64,000 nt of DNA. Origin: Plazaster borealis. Lineage: Eukaryota > Echinodermata > Asteroidea > Forcipulatida > Labidiasteridae. Both the position numbers and the translations under genes were made by a program. Under the pieces are notes generated by a model. The model had not been told where the DNA came from and did not search any database. It saw only the letters and a list, made by a program, of their open reading frames with translations. Below, in pieces: positions 23,801-36,600 of this stretch; within the stretch, counting starts at the first letter, position 1, and each line of letters begins with the position of its first letter. The DNA is taken from positions 4,799,501 to 4,863,500 of the forward strand of contig CM037461.1 of NCBI GenBank assembly GCA_021014325.1. The letters are read 5' to 3'.

Positions 23801-26800
23801 AAAATCAACGGCTATGACGTCACCCACACACTGCACCTCCCAGTAGCCCATACGAATCGTCATTCTTATTTCACATTCTGGTTTATTTTTAGGATACTCA
23901 TCTGGGCGGGATGGTATCGGAGGTGAGTATTTTCTTAGATAGAATAGAAAATCCCTACAGATTTAGGGAGATTATATTACAGAAAATACATCACCTCCGA
24001 TACCTACATATGCAGAGTAGCACCGAGTTAGAACTGAAAGGGGTGTAAGTGCAGTGTGGAGCCCTAGAAAAGATGTCTTAACTTTGCCTGGTACACGTCT
24101 AAATTAGAGGTAAACAAAGGAGGGCTGGGCAGTAGAGGGTGGAGAGGTTGAATCTGGTAGTATGGCTTTGACGTTCCACCGAGACAGAGTATCCGTGGAG
24201 GCTGGGTTGAAGGGACGGACTGTTGTGATGAAGAGTTGTGTAGTGTTCCCGCGTAACTCCTTAGTACGTGCTATGTAAAAATCAAAGGATCCGAACGGTG
24301 CACCAAAGTTTATATTTTAGGACACTTGAAAATGAAGTCAAGCTCGGGACGAATATGTCTGGCGGGGAAAAACTTGGTGATTGGTTCTTGGTTAGGAAGT
24401 TGATATGTGGGAGCAGACGAACGCCTCCATGTTCCCAGCGCAAGTGGCCAGGTTCTATTGAAAGGGAGTGGACTTCACTTCTGCGGCGAGTTGTGGAGGC
24501 CGCTAAAAGGAAGACTGTCTTGACCATGAGGTTGGGTAGGGAGGCTTCGTCAACCTGTGAAGGACAGTGCCGAGGTCCCAAGAAGGAGTGAGTTTCTTAA
24601 TAGGTGGCCTCTCTAATACATGTCTTTTATCAGTTGAGATAAAGCAGTACTATTGGACAGAGTAGAGCCATCGTCGAACCCGTGATGTACTACTGCGATG
24701 GCTGATCTGTAGCCTCGAATGGAGGCCAGAATTAAAGAGATGAAGTAGAAAATCCCCTATGACAGTTAAATATGCAGAATTGGGGTCGAAACCTTCCTTG
24801 GCACACCATCCGAAGAAGTGCTGTAGGCGATTGTCATACGTTCTTCTAGTGGACGGTCGTCTACATTTTGCAGCAAGGGAAGCAGCGCCTTTAGAAAGGC
24901 CAGCCGTTCGGAGGGAAGACTTGATGACATCCAAGCACAAAGATGAAGACTGTCTGGATCTGGGTGCAGCATCTTGGACACGGGTTGTGCGAGAAGGTCC
25001 GGTCGCTTTGGTAGAATGATGGGAGGTCCAATGAGGAGGTCCAAAAGTTGAGGGAACCATGGTTGTCTTGGCCAGAGGGGGGCTATTAAGATTATCTTGC
25101 ACCTCTCTTGGACGATCTTTGATAATACTCTGGGTAGGAGGGAGATGGGGGGAATGCATACCCCAGGTAGCCCGACCAGTTGAAGCTCAGAGCGTCTGAA
25201 GCCCAAGCCTGCGGGTGAGCATGCTGGGAGCAGAAGACCGGAAGTTGATTGTTGAGTTGAGAGGCAATGAGATATATGTTTGGGGTGTCTAGGACGTTGA
25301 AGATCTGTTTGACCACCGGGCGGTGGAGGGACCATTCCGTGGGGATTGGTCTCCCTCGTGAAAGGGTATCCGCTATGATGTGTTGTCGGCGTAACGGAAG
25401 GAAGACACTGGAACTGGTAGGTGATGTTCCGGTACGTGAATTGCAAGAACCTCTGATGGTCTCTGCGGATGGGGATATGAAGATAAGTATTCTTCGGGTC
25501 CAGGGTCGCAGCACCAGCTCTGGGGAGGGATTGCAGGACAGTGGCCAGGGTTTCCATCCGAAAATGTTTCGGTCTGATGGAGGCATTGAGGGGTCGGAGA
25601 TTGATAATAGGGCGCAACGCGCCGGATTTATTTGGAGGGAGAAAGAAAGTTGAAGTGAAGCCCGTCGTTGATCTGCGAGGAAGAGAGATTCTGGCTATCT
25701 TTTCTTTGAGAGACGCACTTTCTTCTTCTAGGGAGCATCGGCGAGAAGGATCGGAGGGAACCGTAGTTGGTCGACGGAGACAGTTTATTAGCTGTGGGGG
25801 AGCTATTAAATTACAGATGATAACCCGAGGACACAGTCTGTAGAATCCATGTGTCTGTGGTGATATGGAACCAGTTGTGAGAGAACTCCCGCAGTCGACC
25901 CCCTAAGGGTCCCGAAGCTGACGGAATGAGTGTTACGGGATGTATGTAGTCATTGGCCTTTGGCTCCACGTGACCCTTGAAGGAGCGAGAGGGTTTCTAG
26001 GAGACTTTGGCATATCGATGTTGGTTAGGGTATGAGTGACGAAAAGAATTACGGTGACCCTGGTTTCCCTTATCTGTTGTCCGAGTATAAGATAAGGAAG
26101 ATTTACTAGAGGAGGGCGTCGTAAGTCGATTCTTTCCTCTGTCTCCAGTCATTTAGCCTATTTGAGCATGACTTCCTCTAATTTGTTGTCAAACGGGTCG
26201 TTCCCGAGGAGAGGGAGGTCTTCCAAGCGCTATTTGGAGCCTTGTGAGGGCCAGAACATTTGATCAAGTATCAGTGATCTACGAAGGGAGCAGGAGATAG
26301 CTGAACTGGTGGCAAAGGCTCGTAAGCAAGAGGCTAGGCAGTCATCCATAAACTTGAACATGACTTGGAGAAGATCGGGGTAGGCAATCCGAAAGTACTA
26401 TGGAGCAATTTGAGACCTGAGCCCCAAGACGCAGTTGACGATCTAATTTTGTTATAAGTTAGAATTAAGATCCTTGGTGCCTTTGTCAGAGAAGAGGCTT
26501 CTCTTAGAAGGGTTGGAACAACGCAATTTGTCTTTGACTACTGAATAAATTGTTGGGACAGTGAAAAATTGATTAGAGTCATCCTCTTGTTTTAAAAAGT
26601 GAATGTTCTGTGGGAGAGATTTTGGGATGTTTTTTCTTCTAAATGAGAGAAATGGCTTCATCCATGATGTCCGCCGAAAAACTGTCAACGGGAAGTGCAA
26701 AATTCGGAGGAGGAGTGGGTCTAGCTGTCTCTCTCCGGAAGGAGGAGCGGGAGGCTTCTATAGGAGAAGGAGGGGGAAACTGTAAAATCGTACCCACTTA

Positions 26801-29800
26801 TGGGATGATCACCTTGCCCCGATGGAACATCGAAGTAAATTCGGGCTCCCGACTGGCTAGATCTGAGTCACTGGAGGTCGTTGAAAAACACGAAGGACGG
26901 CCGTGCATGTAGGAGTAAGGCAATCGGGAACGGGATCGGGAACGGGAAAAATCCCCGGAACGGAGACGGGAAGTTCCCTCCGGAAGGTGATCTCTGTCGT
27001 AGCGTTGAGAGCGGTAGGCGCCATCACGAGACGAAGGATGTGGAGCGTGGCCTCTGGAATAATAGTGAGTATCATACTGGCTGGAAACAGCGTGATCATA
27101 GCGATCCCTTAGGCGAGGTAAATGGTCGGTACCAGGGCCCCGTTCGCCTTGATGATATGACATCTCCGGATGGTAGTACGCCGGAAAGTTGCTCGAAGGC
27201 GTCGGCCCGTACAGACGGGGTTCGTTCGGGAAGTACGCCCAAGGCGGAGCGCCCGGTCGATGTGCGTGATTTTCCGGCTCAGCCCGGCAAGAAAGGTCGT
27301 TATGTTCTCTGAAGGAGGACTGCTTACATGAGCCTGTGACGACGTAGTATTCACAAGAAGGGGGCTGTGGTTTCCCGCCCGAGCGTAGGAACTGACGTGA
27401 CTTTATCTAGCCACGACGCGAAGGATTTCCACTCTACAGTCGTCCAGTTTGAACAGATTCCGCAATTAGGGTTATCATGTGCACAAAGACGACAGCGGAA
27501 GCAGGAGGGATGTATATCGAAGTCTAAAGGTGACGGTGAACTACCACAGGAACGGCATATATTTCTGCGATTCGCTGTCTTTTCCTTGGATTTTGCTTAA
27601 TCCATGTCGTGTCGGAAAGGGGATCTTTACGCTTGCAAAGGGGCGGGAGTAGGGCGACTGTTCTCTGAAGGACTGCTTACATGAGCATGTGACGACGTAG
27701 TATTCACAAGAAGGAACTGTGGTTTCCCGCCCGAGCGTAGGAACTGACGTGACTTTATCTAGCCACGACGCGAAGGATTTCCACTCTACAGTCGTCCAGT
27801 TTGAACAGATTCCGCAATTAGGGTTATCATGTGCACAAAGACGACAACGGAAGCAGGAGGGATATATATCGAAGTCTAAAGGTGACGATGAACTACCACA
27901 GGAACGGCATATATTTCTGCGATTCGCTATCTTTTCCTTGGATTTTGCTTCATCCATGTCGTGTCGGGAAAAGGATCTTTACGCTTGCAAAGTGTATCGC
28001 TAGGAGCAAACCTAAAAACGCGTGTACACGTAACGCACGCTGAAATAAGAAGGACGATTCGTATGGGCTACTGGGAGGTTCAGTGTGTGGGTGACGTCAT
28101 AGTCTTTGTTTTTTGTGTCAGCGAATTGCTTGCGCATGCGCATAAAAATGCATGTGTAGCTACGGAGGTCATGTATTTTCTGTAATAGAAATATGAATTA
28201 TGAAGACATTTATAATAAAAACATCAAAAGTGACATTTACACTTAAATACCTCTCAATTAAGTTTTATGCCTTAATTACCATGAAAATTGTAGATACAAC
28301 CATGTTGCACGGACACTGCATCGCGTGCAATCAATGGGTAAAAACGTCATATTTCTCAGTGCAACAAGGTCGTATGTCTGAGATAAGACTTATTTGCTCG
28401 AAACACGTTAACGAATTATGACGACATTTATTGTTAATGACCTGTATCTTTTTAGTTACTTTTTGTACAAAATTGAAACTTTTACAGCTTAATCAGACAA
28501 AAATAAAGCAAATTTTGTATATTCTAACACCAACAATTTGACATACGACCTTGTTGCACTGACGCGAAAATATGGTTATTTTTTCAAAACTCTGACAAGA
28601 TAAAACAGTTGTTGTAGACTTCAGTATGAGTTATCAGGTAAATTATGCTTAAATTATTGATATATTGGTAAAATGTTAAGCATCAGAACATGTAGGTCTT
28701 ATGATTTAATGGAGGTAGTGTGGATTGTTGTTCTTCAGTATTTTTTATTTACAACAGATGTTTTCATCATTCATGTTTAGATGCATATCAATGTTTAAAA
28801 TACTATATGACATAATGTCTACCTACTTAGGGAGTGCTCTCAATTATGAACATTTTCACGAGTGTCCAAACCATACGCTAAAGAAGAGGGTCTGCGGCTC
28901 TGTACGCTTCATAAAATATAAAAAAAACATTTATTTTGGGGTTTTGCCATTAAGCCATGGATAAGCTCACAGTGGGATTGTTGATTTGTACAAATCATTG
29001 CTGATTAGAATCAAGTGCCTGCCATCCTTACTCCCAGCCATCATATTACATGTCACACAGCTAGCTTCCCGAGCATGATTCAACAGCAGAACTAGACTTG
29101 AAATCCCTCAGCTGGGCCAATTACAGTGTTTTGTTTACTGCGGTATTCAGTGCTTACAAAGACAATTCTCCACATACGAGAATAGCTCTGATTTTCTGTG
29201 CCAGCTGTGTGAAATCCTTGGTTATGTAAGTGAAGAAGCGAAAATTTCAAGCAAAACTGTGAAACACGCCTATATAAGTGTGGAATTTTATGCTGACGTA
29301 AGCGCCACTGCTTTGCCTGTGCACCTTGATGAATTGGGCCCAGATCTAGCCATTGTGCAGCAAATCGCCTCGCCCATCGCACACTCAATATAGTGTTTGT
29401 ATGTGGCCAACAGTGCCATATAGCTGGACCCAGTTGTATGGGTACTGGCCGGTCGCAGCTTCGCTTGTCCCCATCGCCTAATAACCAAAGGTGCTGGAAG
29501 GAGGTGATTTATCAGTGCGTTCTTTGGTCCATAATCCATGACCTAATAACCGGCAATCACCTCTTCCTGTTTATGAAAGACTCAACCTATATTTTGATGT
29601 TTGTAGATCAATGGTGTAAATCCAGTGTAAATGTTGCCTTTAATTGTCCTCTTTGGCCTTGATCCCATCATTTATTAATAATTTACCACAATGTGTTGTA
29701 TACAGTACACGAATGAGGAGTACACTCATGCGTCCTTCAAGGTCCAAGTCTTAGCATGCAATGTTCACATTTCAACAATACATCATTATCCCATGTTGTG

Positions 29801-30658
29801 ATTAGTGTACATACTGCACTGATTAGCAGCACTGGTCTACCAATCCCCTGCATGACGTACATCCTGAACAAGAACTTGTACAACCTCATCAGACCATCCC
29901 ATCAATCCCAGCATGCATAACTTGGCTGCACCTGTATGACGTACATCCTGAACAAGAACTTGTACAGGTCAGCCCATTCCATCAATCCCAGCATGCATAA
30001 CTTAGCTGCACCTGCATGACGTCCATCCTGAACAAGAACTTGTACAACCTCATCGGCCCATCTCACCAATCCCAGCATGCATAACTTGGCTGCACCTGCA
30101 TGACGTACATCCTGAACAAGAACTTGTACAACCTCATTAGCCCATTCCGTCAATCCCAGCATGCATAACTTGGCTGCACCTGCATGACGTACATCCTGAA
30201 CAAGAACTTGTACAACCTGATCAGCCCATTCCATCAATCCCAGCATGCATAACTCGGCTGCACCTGCATGACGTACATCCTGAACAAGAACTTGTACAAC
30301 CTCATCGGCCCATCTCACCAATCCCAGCATGCATAACTTGGCTGCACGTGCATGACGTACATCCTGAACAAGAACTTGTACAACCTCATTAGCCCATTCC
30401 GTCAATCCCAGCATGCATAACTTGGCTGCACCTGCATGACGTACATCCTGAACAAGAACTTGTACAACCTGATCAGCCCATTCCATCAAACCCAGCATGC
30501 ATAACTTGGCTGCACCTGCATGACGTACATCCTGAACAAGAACTTGTACAACCTCATCAACCCATCCCATCAATCCCAGCATGCATAAGTTGACTTCACC
30601 TGCATGATGTACATCCTGAACAAGAACTTGTACAACCTCATCAACCCATCCCATCATC

Positions 30659-30695
<37 letters not shown>

Positions 30696-33600
30696 TATCA
30701 CGTATTTGTATAGCGCCTACTGCAGGCCAGCCTCTAAACGCTTTAAGGTATTATTTCTTGCAAGGTATGAGGAGCTACGTTTTGAAGTATGAGGCCTGTT
30801 CATTTATAGCACAATGTAATGGTTTACAGGGTGTTGTTGCGCAGTACATGTATGCAGCCAATCCAACTGGGAAACACCGGGGCGAACCCCTTCTCTTTAC
30901 GATAAGTGCACTGGGTTCTTTTACGTGCCTTACTCAACACACGGGACCAACGGCTTTACGTCCCATCCGAAGGACGAAGCATGTGGTTAAGTGTCTTGCT
31001 GAAGGACACAAGTGTCACGACAGGGATTCGAACCCACACTCTGCTGATCAGAAACACCAGAGCTTGAGTTCGGTGTTCTTATCCGCTCGGCCACGACACG
31101 CCACATTCCCAGCATGCATAACTTGGCTGCACCTGCATGACGTACATCCTGAACATGAACTTGTACAACCTCCAGCCCATCACAGCTGCAGTCTTGGATG
31201 AGACAGGAGGGGCTGAGCGAAGGCTGCAGCAGCCTGATACTGGTTGTATACATATGAACACTAGAGGGACAGACGTATTAACCCCCCCCCCCCAACCCAC
31301 ACCCCCCGCACCAACGTCAGTGGTCGGTGTTGTCTGCAAACATCACCCTTTTTGGAATCAGGTTGCAAGTCTTGCAAGAACTTTAATGCACTTTAATGCA
31401 GAGTGGCAAATATTTTGCATAACACTGCAAAAGCACTGGGTCATTTTCTCCAAAATTGGGCAGCTAAGATGATTTTGATGATGACGTTGGGTGAATTGGG
31501 TCAATACAGCCCCTACACCACAATATGTACATTGACTTGATGTTGAGTCTAGATCCTTATGAGATGGTCGTTCAGTCAATGGTTGATCAATGATGGAGTC
31601 CCATGAAATGGAGCACATAAATATTGTGAAATAATTCAACATTTTCTGATGTACACTTTTAGGTGGTAGGGGGGGCAGACCTTAAAAGTGTATGGTTTTC
31701 ACGCTTGCGAAAATTGTGTAAATAAAATATTGTCTGAATGTCTATGATTCTGAATGAATAATACATGTATATTCTTAAAAGGGTCTGTATACGTGGCAAT
31801 ACAAAATTACTTGGTAAGACGTAGAGCAGCTTTGATAGTATTATGCATTTTGAGAAACTTTTCATTTCTAAGTACTGTGGTAATTGAAAAAGATATCACC
31901 TTTTATCTGAGAAGGGTTACTGCAGTAACGTTTCTCAGATAGTGTATTCCAATTGCAGATTATTCTTCCTGCGTGAACATAACCGATCTAGATTTTGGTA
32001 ATATCTCAAAATCGCTACAATCTTTTGAAATGAAATGTTCACAGGTTAGATTGAATATATCTACAACTTTATAGGATTGAAACAAACAGTGGGTTCCAAT
32101 TACCAAGCGTATACAATCCCTTTAAGGAGTGTGGTATAATTTGATGTACTTACAATCCAGCCTGTATGCTTCGTCATATCACACAACACCTTTATTCCTT
32201 CATCATTCTGGAAGGGATAGATAGTGTAGATACCATCCTCTCTTTGACCAGCATCCAACAAAGCCTGACAGTCTGTCAATTTATCTGATGGATTAAACAT
32301 AACAAATCAATTTATCATTTTTTCTTACCAACATTATTTATGCTAATAATTTTGTGTGAGGATGTTACCCATTATCAGTTGTCCACAATAAAACGTGTTT
32401 TTTTTTTCCTTAAACAGGGCAGGGAAAGTCAATGATTATCTACTGTACCTACAAATCCTTAGAAACTGTCCTTGTGTTAGTTAGCTTGGAAGAAGATGAA
32501 ATTACCTTTCAAATGAATTACATTGTTTTTTTTATTTTTTTTAATACAAATTATAGCTTTGAGGATGTAAACAAAAGTCAGATGAATTAGAAAATTTGTG
32601 TTTCTGTTAGAAGTGAACTTTTTTATGTGGAAAATCACCACATTGCTTTGGAAATAAAAAACAGTGCCTCTATGACACACAGATATCTTCTCTACTTAAA
32701 ACTCTCAGTTAATTCTTTCAAGTCATGTTATTCCCTGTGTAAAAACACTTGTCAGTACATGTAAAAGCACGCTCAGTTTCTACTACAACTGTAAACAACA
32801 TCACTTTTTCTATAGAGAACTTGTGCTAGCTGTAGACTATCATAATCTTGAGTTTGTGCTCGATCTATGGCTGTTTCGTGCATTTCAATAACATGTGTCA
32901 AACTGTCTTATTTCAAGGTTAATGGAGGGGTATTTCATGAGTAAACAGGTGTGGCAGTTGCAACGGGTTTATTGAATAATGTGTTATTTAACCCTTAGCT
33001 GAGAAGCACAAACAGTTTTACTTTCTAAATATTATTTATGCCATTGTTTCTCCAAAGTGCAATGCCCCGGGGGTGTCAAAGTCCTTGATACTCTAGACTG
33101 GACCATCCCACATATGGGATGGGGGGATGTCAGGTTGTATGTTGTGTAGCGGGGTTTTTTTATGGGATGGAGAAAACCAGCTCCCCATAGACTTCGTATT
33201 GGGGTGAAATCAGACCACACTGCCCACACAAGATCCAACCCTCTGATAAAGTAAAATGATACAAGCCATTTGTTTTTTGTCTTATCTGCGGTTTCTAGAA
33301 ACCCCGCCCCCTCCCCCACCAAATATTGCTGCAAGTAATAATGTTGATGTCCTTGGATTGTGACCTTGGTCAACCACAACCAACTAAGGGTTAACATTTG
33401 ATTTTTTGTTGTTTGTTTTTTTCAAAATGCAACAAATTAACTTACTTTATAATGAGAACACAAGACAGTCTATTGTTTCAGGATGATTGTCTAGTGCTCC
33501 CAGTACTTAGTGTCATAGTAGCGTTTTGCTCACCTTGTTGAGTAGACTGACATCGATTCCGTTTTGGTACCTGTTTCATAACTTGTGTGACCCAGTGTTG

Positions 33601-36600
33601 ACCAGGAGTAAAACCATCAGGTGGTGGTCCAAAGTGATGAACTATCATCTTACTCTCAGTCAATTCAAGGATAACTGAAACTGAACAATGTCAAGTAATT
33701 GCAATGTGGGTGTCAGTTGGAGCTCCATTCTGCTGCATTACGGGAACCCTCCATTAAAGAAAGCACATCATTTTCAACGTTTACCCACTTCCACCTCTTA
33801 TCTCCTTCTTATCCCTCCAACAAACAAGGACTTGTAATCCCTTTATCTTGGCTAATAGCTGTATGAAGCCGGTGTCGCATGCAATTATGTCCTCCATGCA
33901 ATACTATCCGGCGTACATTATTGCATATGCAATAATGTCCGCCGGACGGTTTTGCATATGCAATCGTGTCCGCCCGGACGCTGCTGCATAATGCAATTGT
34001 GTCCGTCCGGACACATTTGCATATGCAGTCATGTCCGCCCCGTGCAAAACCGTCCTTGCAGTCAATTAAACGCCCTGATAATTGTCAACCTCGGGCCCCT
34101 GATGGACAATGTACAATAATAATATCTCTCATGATAGCGCGGGGTCGACTCAATTACTGAGTCTTGGATACAAGGTTCCGTTCATCGACTAAAAAGAACG
34201 ACACAGTTTCTCTGCGACACAGAGAAAAATGCACGTGAAATGCCGTTACGAAATAGCTGACTTCTGGGTACGATTCGCTGCACACTATTAATACAAAAAG
34301 ATCGATCTACTATAGCGCATTGAAACGGTGGTTTGTGTTCGTCGGAAGTATTTTTCGACATTTTTTTGTCCGGGCGACGACGCTACATTTTTTGTCCGGG
34401 CGCATTTGGTATTTTGAGAATTTTGGACAGGCGCGCCCGGGCGCAGCGCCCGGACAAAACCTTCGGTCAGCCCATGCTCGCTCACGCACAGTGTACATGT
34501 GTACATGTCCGCCGGACGGTTTTGCATAGCCCCGGACACGATTGCATATGCAAAAGTGTCCGGAGCGGACAGTGTTGCATGGCGGACACAATTGCATCTG
34601 ACACCGGTACTACTTTTAACCAGTCAGGCGTGGAGTAGGATTGTCCATGGTGAAGTTTTGAAAAGGATGAATAAAAACACTATCAAAACATGCATTCAAA
34701 TACGTTGCGACTGACTTGAGCTGCCATCTATATTTAGTACAGGCATAATGCCTGTTGATCTCGAGAAGTTAAGTAAAACAAAAAGAGAAATTTTCGGCTA
34801 AAAATCTGAACGAATGCCAAAATTGGACGGTGCAAATTTATTGTTTGCGTTGATACTCGTGGAGCGCATTCTTGGGATTTGCTCAATATTTAGATTGCGC
34901 TTTGAAGACAAGTCAGCTTATTGTAAAATCGTTCGCAATATATTAATTGTGCAAATCACAAGAATGCGCTCAAAAATTTATTAAAAAAACCGAGGCATTT
35001 CACATGATCGGGCATACTGTTTTTATTAAATGAATTGCTCTTTTTTTATCGTTGTGAGAGATAAATGTAATAAATGAAATAAAGAGTAACAAATTCTGTT
35101 TCCGTTCATATAAATATATTTATTTATGATCGTGGAAAGTTAAACCACATTTGAGACGGGTTCAGTGCTGTGGGCTTTGCGCAGTCGATTTCGGGCCCGA
35201 TGGCACTCCCAATATTCTGCAGTGCTGTACCAAAGAGTCCCTAAATCGGCTAAACAATCATCACAGAAAAGACAACAGTATGCGCGACCCAGCGAAGTTC
35301 TTCTGCAGTTCACAAACCAACAGTACAGCTGAACAAAGTTTAAAGCTACAGTACTCCGTGATTTGTTAACCACTGATTGTATATTTCCACATTCCGTACT
35401 CCATTTTATGTTAAAAGGCGAGACAATTTGACTAACATTTCGATGCTCCTTGCATGATGCCATCGGTCACTCATTGAGTGTCCGTTTTTAATTAAACAGT
35501 CGGTACTCCACCATTTTTTGTTCTTCAAAAATCTTAACAATTCCAAGTTCCCCAACTACACCTAGCCAAATAGCATGCCAATTGTCTTGTTACTATCGGT
35601 TATTAGTTTTCACACACAGACAATCTATCAATGACCAGCTCTCCCGGGAATTGTACAGCAGTTACTTGACCTTGGGGATAATAGCCCCTACTGAGTGAAA
35701 TGAACCATATGGTTTCCAGATGGCTTCTTATGTATACTTGTATAATGACTGTAAGCAGTGACCTGATTTTTTTATTTAGTCAGAAGGGTCCATATCTAAT
35801 GGTTTGGGCCATTTGAAAATGATTGTTTTCATCATAAAATTGTATTACACGCTAATATCAGAACGGTCACTCAAAAAGTGACCGATGCTGTCCGACCGTG
35901 ATTTGTGTTTGATGGTGTCACGCAGGGTTAACCACACATTTGTTGCTTACAGTTCATACACCATTGTTAATGTCTTTGAAAAGGCAACAAACGCTACACA
36001 TAGTGTAACCCCATTTGACCTTGACTTGTAGTTCAAACCGGAAGATGAAGTTATGTTAGATGAAGTTATTTTTTCTAGCAACACTCTTTGTTTCTATGGG
36101 CCCTGCTTATGGAACGGTATTCATGAAGAAATTAGAAAATCATCGTCTGTGGTTCGATTCAAGTATTCCTACAATCGATTTCTCCTCTCCCATTATGTGG
36201 CATAGCCCTATTCTATAGTCAATCCAACTCCTATCACTGGCCATTTACTTATTAGCTCTGCTAGGTTAGCGTATATATCTTATTGCATCCTAGTCGGTTT
36301 ATTGTTTGTTTTTGTTTTCCGTCACCTGTTTTTCTTGTCTCCACGTTTGTAGCTTGTCTGTACAGGCTGTCTTCTACAAGCCCCGGCTTAATTTGACAGC
36401 CTCATACTCTCCTTTTTGAGATACATAGATTAACTCTTTCCCCAATCTTCTGTGCTGATCATTTTGCTTATCTATGTATTATTCTGTATATGTTATATTT
36501 TGAGAAGAGAGGTATGTTAACTTGAATTGAATTGAATTGAATATATTGTTAAAAAATCTAACTCCTGAACCAGACATTGGATTGATAAGGTAACATGTCA

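Larger units (their letters stand above)
23696..28180 (-). mobile_element. DIRS-type tyrosine-recombinase retroelement 2 (defective)
   Basis: Inverted repeats at about 23740-23870 and 28048-28178 (shared GCAAGCAATTCGCTGACACA and CCCAGTAGCCCATACGAATC). The left end adds a hairpin (23696-23755 with 23910-23967). Minus-strand order is Cys-rich gag, Arg/Ser-rich gag, RT, RNase H, recombinase, which is DIRS order. Frameshifts, a deletion in RT and loss of the recombinase C-terminus make it defective. It lies in the intron between coding exons 3 and 4. Confidence 0.85.

Noticed and set aside
27367..28003. Two similar plus-strand frames starting MVSRPSVGTD
   Set aside because: They are the antisense of the duplicated Cys-rich gag head of DIRS element 2.
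29902..30660. A 252-residue repeat protein on the minus strand
   Set aside because: It is explained by the 84-bp minisatellite lacking a stop in that frame; no start context, splice fit or known family.
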